Source: Marinobacter excellens HL-55 (GTDB lineage Bacteria > Pseudomonadota > Gammaproteobacteria > Pseudomonadales > Oleiphilaceae). Taken from it: a DNA stretch of 64,000 nt. Positions 47,625 to 56,670 of this stretch are shown here, piece after piece. The position numbers and the translations under genes are program-made. A model generated the notes under the pieces. That model did no database searches, had not been told where the DNA came from, and was given only the letters and a program-made list of their open reading frames with translations. The first letter of the stretch is position 1, and each line of letters opens with the position of its first letter. The DNA is taken from the NCBI GenBank assembly GCA_001314845.1, contig LJZQ01000011.1:40336-104335 (forward strand), written 5' to 3'.

Positions 47625-48518
47625 ATGACTTTCCCCACGATTGAAGATTATGTAGGGCATACCCCTCTGGTTCGTCTGCAGCGGCTGCCGGGGCAAAGCT
47701 CGAATGTCATTCTGGCAAAACTGGAAGGCAATAATCCGGCCGGGTCGGTCAAGGACCGGCCTGCCGTCAGCATGATTCAAGAAGCGGAACGCCGCGGTGA
47801 CATCAAGCCGGGCGATACGTTGATCGAGGCGACTTCGGGTAATACAGGTATTGCGCTGGCCATGGCCGCCGCGATCAAGGGCTACCGGATGGTGTTGATC
47901 ATGCCTGCGCACATGAGTGAGGAACGTCGGGCCTCCATGCGCGCGTATGGCGCTGAGATCATCACCGTCAGCAAAGAAGATGGTATGGAAGGTGCGCGGG
48001 ATCTGGCAACCCGCATGGAGGCTGAAGTCAAGGGCAAGGTGCTGGACCAGTTCAGCAATCCAGACAACCCGCTGGCCCATTACCGCACGACCGGTCCGGA
48101 AATCTGGGAACAGACCGCAGGCAAAGTCACGCACTTTGTCAGCTCCATGGGCACCACCGGCACCATTATGGGGGTTTCCCGGTATCTGAAAGAGCGTAAC
48201 CCGGATATTCAGATTATTGGTCTGCAGCCGGCTGATGGCGCATCGATCCCCGGCATCCGGCGTTGGCCGGAAGCCTATCTGCCGAAAATCTTTGATGCTG
48301 CCCGGGTGGACCAGGTCCTGGACATTGGCCAGGAAGAGGCTGAGAACACCATGCGGGCCCTAGCTTCAGAAGAGGGTATTTTCTGCGGTGTTTCCTCAGG
48401 CGGCTCCATCGCCGCTGCCCTTAAATTGTCCCGAGACGTTGAAAATGCGGTGATCGTGGCCATTATTTGTGACCGCGGAGACCGATACCTGTCTACCGGT
48501 GTTTTCCCCGGCGCCTGA
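47625..48518 (+). CDS. cysM: Cysteine synthase B
   Basis: A 297-residue PLP enzyme that makes cysteine from O-acetylserine and sulfide or thiosulfate. The PLP lysine is in AGSVKDRPAVSMI, with the TSGNTGIALA substrate loop and the phosphate-binding GTTGT of SSMGTTGTIMGV. Length and the RRWPEAYLP segment favour CysM over CysK. It diverges from gacS and precedes rlmD. Confidence 0.93.
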   Translation: MTFPTIEDYVGHTPLVRLQRLPGQSSNVILAKLEGNNPAGSVKDRPAVSMIQEAERRGDIKPGDTLIEATSGNTGIALAMAAAIKGYRMVLIMPAHMSEERRASMRAYGAEIITVSKEDGMEGARDLATRMEAEVKGKVLDQFSNPDNPLAHYRTTGPEIWEQTAGKVTHFVSSMGTTGTIMGVSRYLKERNPDIQIIGLQPADGASIPGIRRWPEAYLPKIFDAARVDQVLDIGQEEAENTMRALASEEGIFCGVSSGGSIAAALKLSRDVENAVIVAIICDRGDRYLSTGVFPGA

Positions 48519-48561
48519 GCGGTCAGTCCCCGCCGGCAACCCATAAGAGAGTACAGCCTAT

Positions 48562-49911
48562 ATGAGTAAGCGTCGCCGCAAGGTTCTGCCTAAAGAGCCC
48601 GTGCGCTGTGAAGTTGAGAGCCTGGGTCACGATGGCCGGGGCATTGCCCGTGCCGATGGCAAAATCCAGTTTGTTGATGGCGCACTGCCCGGTGAAACGG
48701 TAATGGCCAAAATGGTCGGCACCCGCAGCAAGTTTGATGAGCTGCGTACCACCGAGGTGCTGTCACCGGCGCCGGATCGTCAGCAGCCACCGTGCGAATT
48801 TGCCGATTTGTGCGGCGGTTGCAGCTTGCAACACATGACGGCCGATGCCCAGATTCGGTTCAAAGAAAACACCCTGCGGGAGAATTTTGCTCATTTCGGG
48901 GGCATTGAGCCAGAGCAATGGATCGAGCCTATGCGCTCGCCAGATACCCTGGGATACCGCCGCAAGGCGCGTCTGGGTGTTCGATTTGTCAAAGCGAGGG
49001 AGTCGGTGCTGGTGGGCTTCCGTGAAAAGCGTAACAGCTTTTTGACCGACATCGATCGTTGCGCTGTGCTGGACCCGCGCATTGGTGAGCGGATACAGCC
49101 GTTGCGCGAGTTGCTGCACAGCCTGGCCGCTTACGATCGCATTGCGCAGGTCGAAGTGGCCTGCGGTGATGATGCCGCCGCCATGGTCTTTCGCAATATG
49201 GACGACCTGGTGCCGGAGGATCGGGAAAAGCTGATTCAGTTCGGGCAGGCCCAGGACTTGCATATCTATTTGCAGCCAAAAGGCCCGGACACAGTACACC
49301 GGATCTGGCCGGAGGCCGCCAGTCGGGATGATGAACGTCTGAGCTACCGGATGGATGAATTCGATCTAACCATGAAGTTTCATCCCATGGACTTCACCCA
49401 GGTCAATGCCGGCATCAACCGCGACATGGTACACCGTGCCGTGGAGTGGCTGGACATTCAGCCAGGCGAACGAGTGCTGGATCTGTTTTGTGGGTTGGGT
49501 AATTTCACATTGCCAATAGCCCGCACAGGTGGCCAGGTAGTGGGTGTGGAAGGTGACGATGCCATGGTGGTTCGCGGGCAGGAGAACGCCCGCCTGAACG
49601 GTCTCGACAACGTTGAGTTCCATGGAGCGGATTTGCACGGTGATTTCACCGGGCAGAGCTGGGCGAAAGAGGGCTTCGACAAAATTCTGATTGATCCGCC
49701 ACGGTCCGGTGCTGAAGAAATCTGCAAGTATCTGACGGCGTTTGGAGCCAACCGGATTGTGTATGTGTCTTGCAATCCGGCAACCCTGGCGAGGGATGCC
49801 GGGGTCATGGTCCGGAATGGCTATCGCTTGGTGCAGGCGGGTGTTATGGATATGTTTCCACACACCACCCACGTTGAGTCTATTGCGTTGTTTGAGCGTA
49901 ACAAGAACTGA
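48562..49911 (+). CDS. rlmD: 23S rRNA (uracil-1939-C5)-methyltransferase
   Basis: A 449-residue RumA-type methyltransferase. An N-terminal TRAM domain (about 10-70), then iron-sulfur cysteines in [16 protein letters not shown] and a fourth downstream (RCAVLD). The Rossmann domain has [14 protein letters not shown], and the catalytic Cys is in [13 protein letters not shown]. Length matches the family. It sits between cysM and relA as in Pseudomonas. Confidence 0.95.
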   Translation: MSKRRRKVLPKEPVRCEVESLGHDGRGIARADGKIQFVDGALPGETVMAKMVGTRSKFDELRTTEVLSPAPDRQQPPCEFADLCGGCSLQHMTADAQIRFKENTLRENFAHFGGIEPEQWIEPMRSPDTLGYRRKARLGVRFVKARESVLVGFREKRNSFLTDIDRCAVLDPRIGERIQPLRELLHSLAAYDRIAQVEVACGDDAAAMVFRNMDDLVPEDREKLIQFGQAQDLHIYLQPKGPDTVHRIWPEAASRDDERLSYRMDEFDLTMKFHPMDFTQVNAGINRDMVHRAVEWLDIQPGERVLDLFCGLGNFTLPIARTGGQVVGVEGDDAMVVRGQENARLNGLDNVEFHGADLHGDFTGQSWAKEGFDKILIDPPRSGAEEICKYLTAFGANRIVYVSCNPATLARDAGVMVRNGYRLVQAGVMDMFPHTTHVESIALFERNKN

Positions 49912-49937
49912 CTGAGCGGCGGCCAGTCAGCCCCGGG

Positions 49938-49954
49938 GTGGTCAGGATGACCAC
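49938..49954 (+). promoter_or_regulatory. GGA-loop hairpin in the relA leader, possible CsrA/RsmA site
   Basis: A perfect 7-bp stem GTGGTCA/TGACCAC closes a GGA loop (49945-49947), 37 bases upstream of the relA ATG. A GGA exposed in a short hairpin loop is the core of CsrA/RsmA recognition. It may equally be just a weak hairpin after rlmD. Confidence 0.35.
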
Positions 49955-49990
49955 TCGGATAACCTGAAAATCAGCGGGTACAACTCTGCT

Positions 49991-52228
49991 ATGGTAAAAG
50001 TTCGGGAAGATTATTCGATCACCGGTGATGGTGAGGTGGATATCGAGCGTTGTGTGCGTCACATCGCTGAACAGACTCACCTGGATAATCCGGATCAGCT
50101 CCGGAAGGCCTGTGAGAAAGCGTCGCACATCGCACTGCAGGCGTTTCGGGAAGATCGTCTGTGGACCCCAGGTTCGAGCAGCTTTTTGACTGGCCTTGAA
50201 ATGGCCCAGGTGCTGGCAGAGTTGCACCTGGACCAGGCCAGCCTGGTGGCGGCCGTGCTGTATCGCTCGGTGCGCGAAGAGCGGGTGTCTCTTGAGGAAA
50301 TTCGTAAAGAGTTTGGCGATGAAGTTGCCGGGCTGATTAATGGTGTGCAGCAAATGGCGGCGATTTCGTCGGTCCATCATCCGCTCAAGGGCAATGTGCT
50401 GGGTCAGAGTGAAGGCCAGCTCGACAATGTCCGCAAGATGCTGGTTACGATGATTGATGACGTTCGGGTGGCGCTGATCAAACTGGCCGAGCGGACCTGC
50501 GCTATCCGGGCAGTGAAAGACGCCCCGGAAGCCAAGCGTATGCGGGTGGCCCGGGAGGTCTTCGACATCTATGCGCCGCTGGCCCACAGGCTGGGCATTG
50601 GTCACGTCAAGTGGGAGCTGGAGGATCTGTCTTTCCGTTACCTGCACAGCACGGCCTACAAAAAAATTGCCAAACTGCTGGACGAAAAACGGATGGACCG
50701 GGAGGGCTACATCCGGCGGGTTATCGAGACACTGCAAACCGAGCTTCAGGCCTCAAGCATCAAGGGTGACCTCAGTGGTCGGGCCAAACACATCTACAGT
50801 ATCTGGCGCAAAATGCGCCGCAAAGGCATCGACTTTTCGCAGGTCTACGACGTGCGGGCGGTTCGAATCCTGGTGCCGGAGGTCCGCGATTGTTATGCCG
50901 CTCTGGGCATTGTGCACACCCTCTGGCGTCATATCCCCAACGAATTTGATGACTACATCGCCAACCCGAAAGAAAATGGCTATCAGTCACTGCACACGGC
51001 GGTCATCGGCCCCGATGGCAAGGTCATGGAAGTTCAGATCCGCACCCACGCCATGCACGAGGAAGCGGAGCTGGGAGTTTGTGCGCACTGGCTCTACAAA
51101 GGCACAGACAAAAATAACAAGTCCACAGGCTATGACGCCAAGATCAACTGGCTGCGCCAGGTACTTGAATGGCAGGAAGAGCTGGGTGACCTGTCTGGAC
51201 TGGCCGACCATCTGAAATCCGATGTGGCGTCGGATCGGGTTTACGTGTTCACGCCAGAAGGTCACGTGGTTGATATGCCCCAGGGCGCCACGCCGGTTGA
51301 TTTTGCCTACCGGGTGCACACCGAAATCGGCCACGCCTGCCGCGGGGCCAAAGTGAACAGCCGCATTGTGCCGCTGACCTACCCCTTGAAAACCGGTGAC
51401 CAGGTTTTTGTGCTGACCTCTAATAATCCGGCACCTAGCCGGGATTGGTTGAATCCCAGTCTGGGCTACATTCAGACCTCTCGGTCCAGGGCAAAGGTCA
51501 CTCACTGGTTCAAGCAGCAGAACCGGGATCGCAATGTTACTGACGGCCAGGCCATTCTTGAAGACGACTTCCGCCGGCTATCACTGTTTGAAGTCGACCT
51601 GGCGGATCTCGCGAAGAAGGTGAACTACCACTCGCCCGAGGACATGTTCGCGGCCATAGGTGCCGGAGACCTACGGCCGACGCACGTAGCTCACGTTGCC
51701 CAGCAGATGCTGGAGCCAAAGTCTGAACAGCTCGACCTCAAGCTGACCCCGGCTCGCAAGCAGGCCTACGACACAGAATCTGACATTCAGATTCGGGGGG
51801 TCGGCAAGCTGAAAACCCAGGTTGCCAAATGCTGCAAGCCTTTGCCGGGTGATGCCATCGGCGGCTACATCACCGTGGGGCGAGGGGTGACAGTGCACCG
51901 CCAGGATTGCCTGACGTTCCTCAGCTTGCGAGAGTTTGAACCCAATCGGATCATTGAGGTCAACTGGGGCGGTCAGCCGGCGTCTGTGTATCCGGTGGAT
52001 ATCGAGATCGAAGCCTACGACCGGTCTGGTCTGTTGCGAGACATTACCCAGGTGTTGTCGTCGTCCCGCAGTGACGTGCTGTCGCTTAACACCCTGAGTA
52101 ACAAGGACGAGAATACGGCAACGATGCGGGTAACGGTCGAAATATCCAGCCTGGAGCAGCTCGCCCGACTGTTGGCGCAGATTCGTAATCTTCCGAATAT
52201 CATTGATGTGAGGCGCAAGCGCGGATGA
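49991..52228 (+). CDS. relA: (p)ppGpp synthetase RelA
   Basis: A 745-residue ribosome-associated alarmone synthetase of the stringent response. The N-terminal HD-like domain is degenerate (AAVLYRSVREER where hydrolases have an HD pair), the normal state of RelA. The synthetase domain includes GRAKHIYSIWRKMRRK, DVRAVRILV and NEFDDYIANPKENGYQSLHTAV. TGS, zinc-finger-like (CCKPLPGDAIGGYIT) and ACT domains follow. It overlaps mazG by four bases. Confidence 0.96.
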   Translation: MVKVREDYSITGDGEVDIERCVRHIAEQTHLDNPDQLRKACEKASHIALQAFREDRLWTPGSSSFLTGLEMAQVLAELHLDQASLVAAVLYRSVREERVSLEEIRKEFGDEVAGLINGVQQMAAISSVHHPLKGNVLGQSEGQLDNVRKMLVTMIDDVRVALIKLAERTCAIRAVKDAPEAKRMRVAREVFDIYAPLAHRLGIGHVKWELEDLSFRYLHSTAYKKIAKLLDEKRMDREGYIRRVIETLQTELQASSIKGDLSGRAKHIYSIWRKMRRKGIDFSQVYDVRAVRILVPEVRDCYAALGIVHTLWRHIPNEFDDYIANPKENGYQSLHTAVIGPDGKVMEVQIRTHAMHEEAELGVCAHWLYKGTDKNNKSTGYDAKINWLRQVLEWQEELGDLSGLADHLKSDVASDRVYVFTPEGHVVDMPQGATPVDFAYRVHTEIGHACRGAKVNSRIVPLTYPLKTGDQVFVLTSNNPAPSRDWLNPSLGYIQTSRSRAKVTHWFKQQNRDRNVTDGQAILEDDFRRLSLFEVDLADLAKKVNYHSPEDMFAAIGAGDLRPTHVAHVAQQMLEPKSEQLDLKLTPARKQAYDTESDIQIRGVGKLKTQVAKCCKPLPGDAIGGYITVGRGVTVHRQDCLTFLSLREFEPNRIIEVNWGGQPASVYPVDIEIEAYDRSGLLRDITQVLSSSRSDVLSLNTLSNKDENTATMRVTVEISSLEQLARLLAQIRNLPNIIDVRRKRG

Positions 52229-53106
52229 GCTACACCATCGACGACCTGAAAACCCTGATGGCCCGTCTCCGGGAGCCGGAAACCGGTTGCCCCTGGGACA
52301 CCAAACAGACGTTCAGCAGCATCGTGCCCCACACCATTGAGGAAGCCTACGAAGTGGCGGATGCCATTGAGCAGGCTGACTACCCGCACCTGAAAGATGA
52401 GTTGGGTGATTTGCTGTTTCAGGTCATCTTTTACGCCCAGATGGGGCAGGAGCAGGGCCACTTTGAGTTTGATGGCGTTGTTGACCACCTGGTTCAGAAA
52501 CTGATTCGTCGACACCCTCACGTGTTCCCCGAGGGCACGCTGGCGAGCCGGATCGACCCGGATAACCGCCCGGATGAAGCCTGGATCAAAGAAAGCTGGG
52601 AACGAATAAAGGCTGAAGAGCGGGCGCAAAAGCCGGTTGCAGATGAGCCCGTGAGCCGTCTGGACGGGATCGCTCGCACCCTGCCGGCGATGGCTCGGGC
52701 CGAGAAATTGCAGAAAAGAGCCTCACGACACGGCTTTGACTGGCCGGATATCGGCCCGGTGTTCGACAAGCTGCACGAAGAAATCGATGAGCTCAAAGAA
52801 GCCTGGCAGGCGGCCGAAGCCGGCACCGGCAACCGGGACTGTGTTGAGGACGAGCTTGGCGATCTGATGTTTGTTTGCGTCAATCTGGCACGCTTTATGA
52901 AAGTAAATCCAGAGCAGGCCCTTAAGCGAACCAACCATAAATTTGACGCGCGCTTTCGGGCGATCGAGCGGGCCCTGGAATCCGAGGGGCGTAATATGGA
53001 CGAGGAAACGCTTGAAGCGCTGGATGCCATCTGGCAATCGGTTAAAGGCGTTGAAAAAGAGCAGTGGGTACGAACGCGACGCGGCACCGATAAGTACAAT
53101 CCGTAA
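52225..53106 (+). CDS. mazG: Nucleoside triphosphate pyrophosphohydrolase MazG
   Basis: A 293-residue double-domain MazG. The first domain shows CPWDTKQTFSS, EEAYEV and DELGDLLFQVIFYAQM; the second shows EEIDELKEAW and EDELGDLMFVCVNLARF. These EExxE-DE metal sites hydrolyse NTPs to NMP and PPi, and in E. coli lower ppGpp under starvation, so coupling to relA (ATGA overlap) makes sense. Confidence 0.96.
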   Translation: MSYTIDDLKTLMARLREPETGCPWDTKQTFSSIVPHTIEEAYEVADAIEQADYPHLKDELGDLLFQVIFYAQMGQEQGHFEFDGVVDHLVQKLIRRHPHVFPEGTLASRIDPDNRPDEAWIKESWERIKAEERAQKPVADEPVSRLDGIARTLPAMARAEKLQKRASRHGFDWPDIGPVFDKLHEEIDELKEAWQAAEAGTGNRDCVEDELGDLMFVCVNLARFMKVNPEQALKRTNHKFDARFRAIERALESEGRNMDEETLEALDAIWQSVKGVEKEQWVRTRRGTDKYNP

Positions 53107-53211
53107 CCAATTCCTGGTCACGGAAGCGTCATTCATCGTCTAAACTTGTGTGTGTAGGTGCACTGATCCGGTGCGCCTTGCTGTCAAATAGGATGCAGGG
53201 GTGAAGGCACC

Positions 53212-53556
53212 ATGAAAATCAAAGATCTGGTCAAGCATTGGGACAAGCACGGTCGCGGCAGGCTTAATCGTGACGCAGCTTATCTGTCGTTGTCTGATCA
53301 GCACCACGAGCTGTTGCAGAAAGTAGCCGCCATGTACCCGATGAAGTCCAGCCAGGATCTGATTCGCGATCTGGTCTCTGCGTCGCTGGATGAACTGGAA
53401 ACCAGTTTCCCGTATGTGCAGGGTGACAAAGTGGTTGCATACGATGAAGACGGTTTTGAGGTATTCGAAGATAAGGGCCTGACGCCCCGATTTGTGGAGC
53501 TTAGCCAGAAGCAGATTCAGCGCCTCAAAGCTCGCCAGCTTGAATCCGTAGCCTGA
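53212..53556 (+). CDS. Small unknown protein, probable ribbon-helix-helix type, paralogue of the facing gene
   Basis: A 114-residue protein without signal or membrane helix. Residues 1-65 (MKIKDLVKHWDKHGRGRLNR, then YLSLSDQ and YPMKSSQDLIRDLVSASLDEL) align with the facing protein at 53627-53860, and the strand-helix-helix order suggests an Arc-like fold. A 50-residue tail (YVQGDKVVAYDEDGFEVFED...PRFVELSQKQIQRLK) is absent from the shorter copy. I recall relatives in Pseudomonas carrying labels such as pilus component, which the sequence does not support. Function unknown. Confidence 0.8.
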   Translation: MKIKDLVKHWDKHGRGRLNRDAAYLSLSDQHHELLQKVAAMYPMKSSQDLIRDLVSASLDELETSFPYVQGDKVVAYDEDGFEVFEDKGLTPRFVELSQKQIQRLKARQLESVA

Positions 53557-53582
53557 GACGCAGCGCTAACCAAGCTGTTTTG

Positions 53583-53619
53583 GCAGACATCGAAGCTCGC
53601 TAAATGCTTCGATGTCTGC
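53583..53619. terminator. 14-bp perfect hairpin between two convergent genes
   Basis: Arms 53583-53596 and 53606-53619 are perfectly complementary around nine bases. Lying between two stops on opposite strands, it probably ends transcription both ways, although neither side has a strong T-tract. Confidence 0.55.
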
Positions 53620-53626
53620 AGAGCAT

Positions 53627-53860
53627 CTATTTCGCCTTGCTTGCCAGGCGATCCTTCAGTGGCCCCTTGCTGACCAGATCATCAAGAGCGGCTGCAACCA
53701 TATCGTTCAGAATCTCGCTTTCACTGCGGTCCGGATAGAGTTCAGCCAATGCGGCAATGCGCGCGGCATCCTCCAGTGGCAAACGCAGATTGTATTCGTG
53801 TGTCCGCTCAATCGCCTTTTTCTCTTCTTCCCAGTGTTGGGGTAAATCGGTCACTTTCAT
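53627..53860 (-). CDS. Small unknown protein, short paralogue of the facing gene
   Basis: A 77-residue acidic/basic protein, MKVTDLPQHWEEEKKAIERT, then YNLRLPLEDAARIAALAELY and SEILNDMVAAALDDLVSK. Both this and the facing protein share MK-x-x-DL-x-x-HW at the start, then Y-L-x-L, YP-x-x-S and a D-x-V-x-A-x-LD-x-L helix. The fold looks like ribbon-helix-helix, so DNA binding or homodimerisation is possible. ATG 53860 has GGAG upstream. No toxin-like partner is adjacent apart from the paralogue itself. Confidence 0.8.
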   Translation of the reverse strand: MKVTDLPQHWEEEKKAIERTHEYNLRLPLEDAARIAALAELYPDRSESEILNDMVAAALDDLVSKGPLKDRLASKAK

Positions 53861-53964
53861 GGTTGCTCCTTGGGGCGCAGGGTATGAATCGCCAATAGAC
53901 TTTTCGAACGAATCCTTAGTATCGTAAGTTTACTTCATCTCCGTCAATTCAGAAGGAATTCAAT

Positions 53965-56610
53965 GTGACTGAACTGCATCCTGATCTCCGAGAAAATGTG
54001 CGTTTGCTCGGAGAACTTCTGGGCCAGAGCATCCAGCGTTTCCCGGGCCAGGACTGTTACGAGCGAATTGAAGAGATCCGGGCTGCGGCCAAGGCCGATC
54101 GTCGCCAGGAAAGTGGATCTGGCCAGCGCCTGGTGACCTTGCTTGGCCAGCTCAGTGACAGCGAGTTACTGCCAGTCACTCGGGCGTTCAACCAGTTTCT
54201 GAATCTGGCGAACCTGGCCGAGCAGTATCATGGTATCCGTCGTAAACAGGGCCATCCGTCCGATTTGATGGTGGAATCTTTCGGCGAGGTGTTCGAGCGC
54301 CTCAAATCCGGTGGTATCGATGCCCAGGAATTGCACCAACGGGTCGCAGATCTCCGGATCGAGTTTGTCCTGACCGCGCACCCGACCGAAGTGGCGCGCC
54401 GAACGCTGATCCTCAAATACGACGAAATGTCTGATTGCCTGGCAAAACTGGACCACGAGGACCTGATGCCAGCGGAGCGGGCAGAAATCATAGCCCGATT
54501 ATCTCAGTTGATTACCGAAGCCTGGCACACGGATGAGATTCGTCACGAGCGACCTACTGCGGTGGACGAGGCCAAGTGGGGGTTTGCGGTGATCGAGAAC
54601 AGCCTGTGGCAGGCCTTGCCCAGATTCCTGCGCAGTCTGGATACCTCGCTGTCAGACGCCACGGGTAAGGGCCTGCCGCTGCAGGCGGCGCCGATCCGAA
54701 TCGCTTCCTGGATGGGCGGTGACCGGGACGGCAACCCGAATGTCACCCACGAAGTAACTCGTGAGGTGTTCCTGCTGGGTCGCTGGATGGCGGCTGACCT
54801 CTATTTACGCGACATTCAGTCATTGCGAGCCGAGTTGTCTATGTGGCAGGCCAGCGATGAGCTGCAGGCGCAAACGGGTGAATCCCGGGAACCCTATCGC
54901 CAGGTGCTGGCGACCCTCAGGGATCGACTGATCCGGACGCGTGACTGGGCCGAGGCCAGCGTGAAGGGGCTGGCGGCAGACAACACTGACATTCTTTTTG
55001 AAAACGAAGATCTGACGGAGCCACTGGAGCTTTGTTACCGTTCGCTGGTCGAGTGTGGTCTCGAATTCATTGCCAACGGCCCCCTGCTGGATACTATTCG
55101 CCGGGCCCATACCTTTGGTCTGCCGCTGATTCGCCTGGATATCCGGCAGGAAGCCTCGCGCCATGCGGAAGCCGTTGCCGAAATGGTGGATTATCTCGGG
55201 CTGGGGGATTACCTGTCGTGGTCTGAGCAGGAGCGGCAGGGCTTTCTGTTGAGAGAGCTTACCGGCCGCAGGCCGCTGGTGCCGCGTCACTGGCAGCCGT
55301 CGGACTCCGCTCGTGAGGTGCTTGCCACTTGTGAAGTGGTGGCCGGTCAAACTCCGGAGGCGCTTGGTTCCTACGTGATCTCCATGGCCAGCAAGCCCTC
55401 CGATGTTCTCAGTGTGATTTTGCTGTTGCGCGAAGCCGGCATGCAGTATCCGATGCGGGTGGTGCCTCTGTTCGAAACCCTCAGTGATCTGCAGGGAGCG
55501 CCTGACAGCATGGCCGCCCTCTATGAACTCGAGTGGTATCGGGAATACTGTCATGGCCGCCAGGAGGTCATGATCGGGTATTCCGATTCATCCAAGGATG
55601 CGGGTCAGTTGATGGCGGCCTGGGCACAGTATCAGGCTCAGGAAAAGCTGACCCAGGTTGCCAGCCAGTACGGCGTTCACCTGACGCTGTTCCACGGTCG
55701 CGGCGGCACGGTTGGTCGCGGTGGTGGCCCCGCCAACCGGGCGATCCTGTCGCAGCCGCCCGGCTCGGTTAATGGCAGCTTCCGCATTACCGAACAGGGC
55801 GAGATGATCCGCTTCAAGTTCGGTTTGCCGCGGCTGGCGGTGCAAAGCCTGACGCTCTATACCACGGCGGTCATCGAAGCGACTCTGGCACCGCCGCCAG
55901 AACCCGAAGACAGCTGGCGCGAGGTTATGGACTGGCTGACCGAGCGGTCACTCAAATCCTACCGGGACGTGGTGCGAGAGAATCCTGATTTCGTGCCCTA
56001 TTTCCGCCAGGTCACGCCGGAGACTGCCCTGGGCAAACTGGCTCTTGGCAGCCGACCGGCCAGGCGCAAGCCGACCGGCGGGGTGGAAAGTTTACGGGCG
56101 ATTCCCTGGATTTTTGCCTGGACCCAGATGCGCCTGATGCTGCCAAGTTGGCTCGGTAGCGACGTCGCGCTGGAGGAGGCGGCAGGCCACGAACGTTTGC
56201 CAGAGCTGCGGGAAATGATGCGGGGATGGCCTTTCTTCCGAACCTACGTGGATATGCTGGAAATGGTGCTGGCTAAAGCCGACCTGCGCATTGCCAGTTA
56301 CTACGAGCAAACCCTGGTCGAGGATGAGACCCTGAAGGCGCTGGGGGCTGACTTGCGGGAGCGCTTGAGGGGCTGTATCCAGCGCTTGCTGGAACTTAAG
56401 GGTCAGCAGACCTTGCTGGAAGACGAGCCGGTGTTCGCCCATTCCATGCGGGTGCGGAATCCCTACACCGACCCTTTGCATTATCTGCAGGCAGAGTTGC
56501 TCAAGCGTGATCGTGAGAGCGAGGGTAAGGGCGAGGTGCCGGATATGGTGGAGCGAGCCTTGAAGGTGACCATGGCGGGTATCTCCGCCGGTATGCGTAA
56601 CACGGGCTAA
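53965..56610 (+). CDS. ppc: Phosphoenolpyruvate carboxylase
   Basis: An 881-residue anaplerotic enzyme forming oxaloacetate from PEP and bicarbonate. The catalytic His is in LTAHPTEVARRTL, the loop FHGRGGTVGRGGGPANRAILSQP and the VMIGYSDSSKDAGQ motif are intact, and the C-terminus ends GMRNTG as in the family. GTG start with AAGGA upstream; an overlapping ATG at 53963 is in another frame. Confidence 0.98.
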   Translation: MTELHPDLRENVRLLGELLGQSIQRFPGQDCYERIEEIRAAAKADRRQESGSGQRLVTLLGQLSDSELLPVTRAFNQFLNLANLAEQYHGIRRKQGHPSDLMVESFGEVFERLKSGGIDAQELHQRVADLRIEFVLTAHPTEVARRTLILKYDEMSDCLAKLDHEDLMPAERAEIIARLSQLITEAWHTDEIRHERPTAVDEAKWGFAVIENSLWQALPRFLRSLDTSLSDATGKGLPLQAAPIRIASWMGGDRDGNPNVTHEVTREVFLLGRWMAADLYLRDIQSLRAELSMWQASDELQAQTGESREPYRQVLATLRDRLIRTRDWAEASVKGLAADNTDILFENEDLTEPLELCYRSLVECGLEFIANGPLLDTIRRAHTFGLPLIRLDIRQEASRHAEAVAEMVDYLGLGDYLSWSEQERQGFLLRELTGRRPLVPRHWQPSDSAREVLATCEVVAGQTPEALGSYVISMASKPSDVLSVILLLREAGMQYPMRVVPLFETLSDLQGAPDSMAALYELEWYREYCHGRQEVMIGYSDSSKDAGQLMAAWAQYQAQEKLTQVASQYGVHLTLFHGRGGTVGRGGGPANRAILSQPPGSVNGSFRITEQGEMIRFKFGLPRLAVQSLTLYTTAVIEATLAPPPEPEDSWREVMDWLTERSLKSYRDVVRENPDFVPYFRQVTPETALGKLALGSRPARRKPTGGVESLRAIPWIFAWTQMRLMLPSWLGSDVALEEAAGHERLPELREMMRGWPFFRTYVDMLEMVLAKADLRIASYYEQTLVEDETLKALGADLRERLRGCIQRLLELKGQQTLLEDEPVFAHSMRVRNPYTDPLHYLQAELLKRDRESEGKGEVPDMVERALKVTMAGISAGMRNTG

Positions 56611-56670
56611 CGTGCATAATAGCGCCGGGGGTCGGAACGCCTCCGGAACCGGATTAAGGAGTTTTCCCCT

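Noticed and set aside
50200..50400. Loss of the HD hydrolase residues in RelA as a damaging mutation
   Set aside because: RelA proteins of gammaproteobacteria normally lack hydrolase activity; only SpoT keeps it.
53212..53860. Small gene pair as a classical toxin-antitoxin module
   Set aside because: The genes are convergent, not an operon, and are paralogues of each other; no toxin fold is visible.
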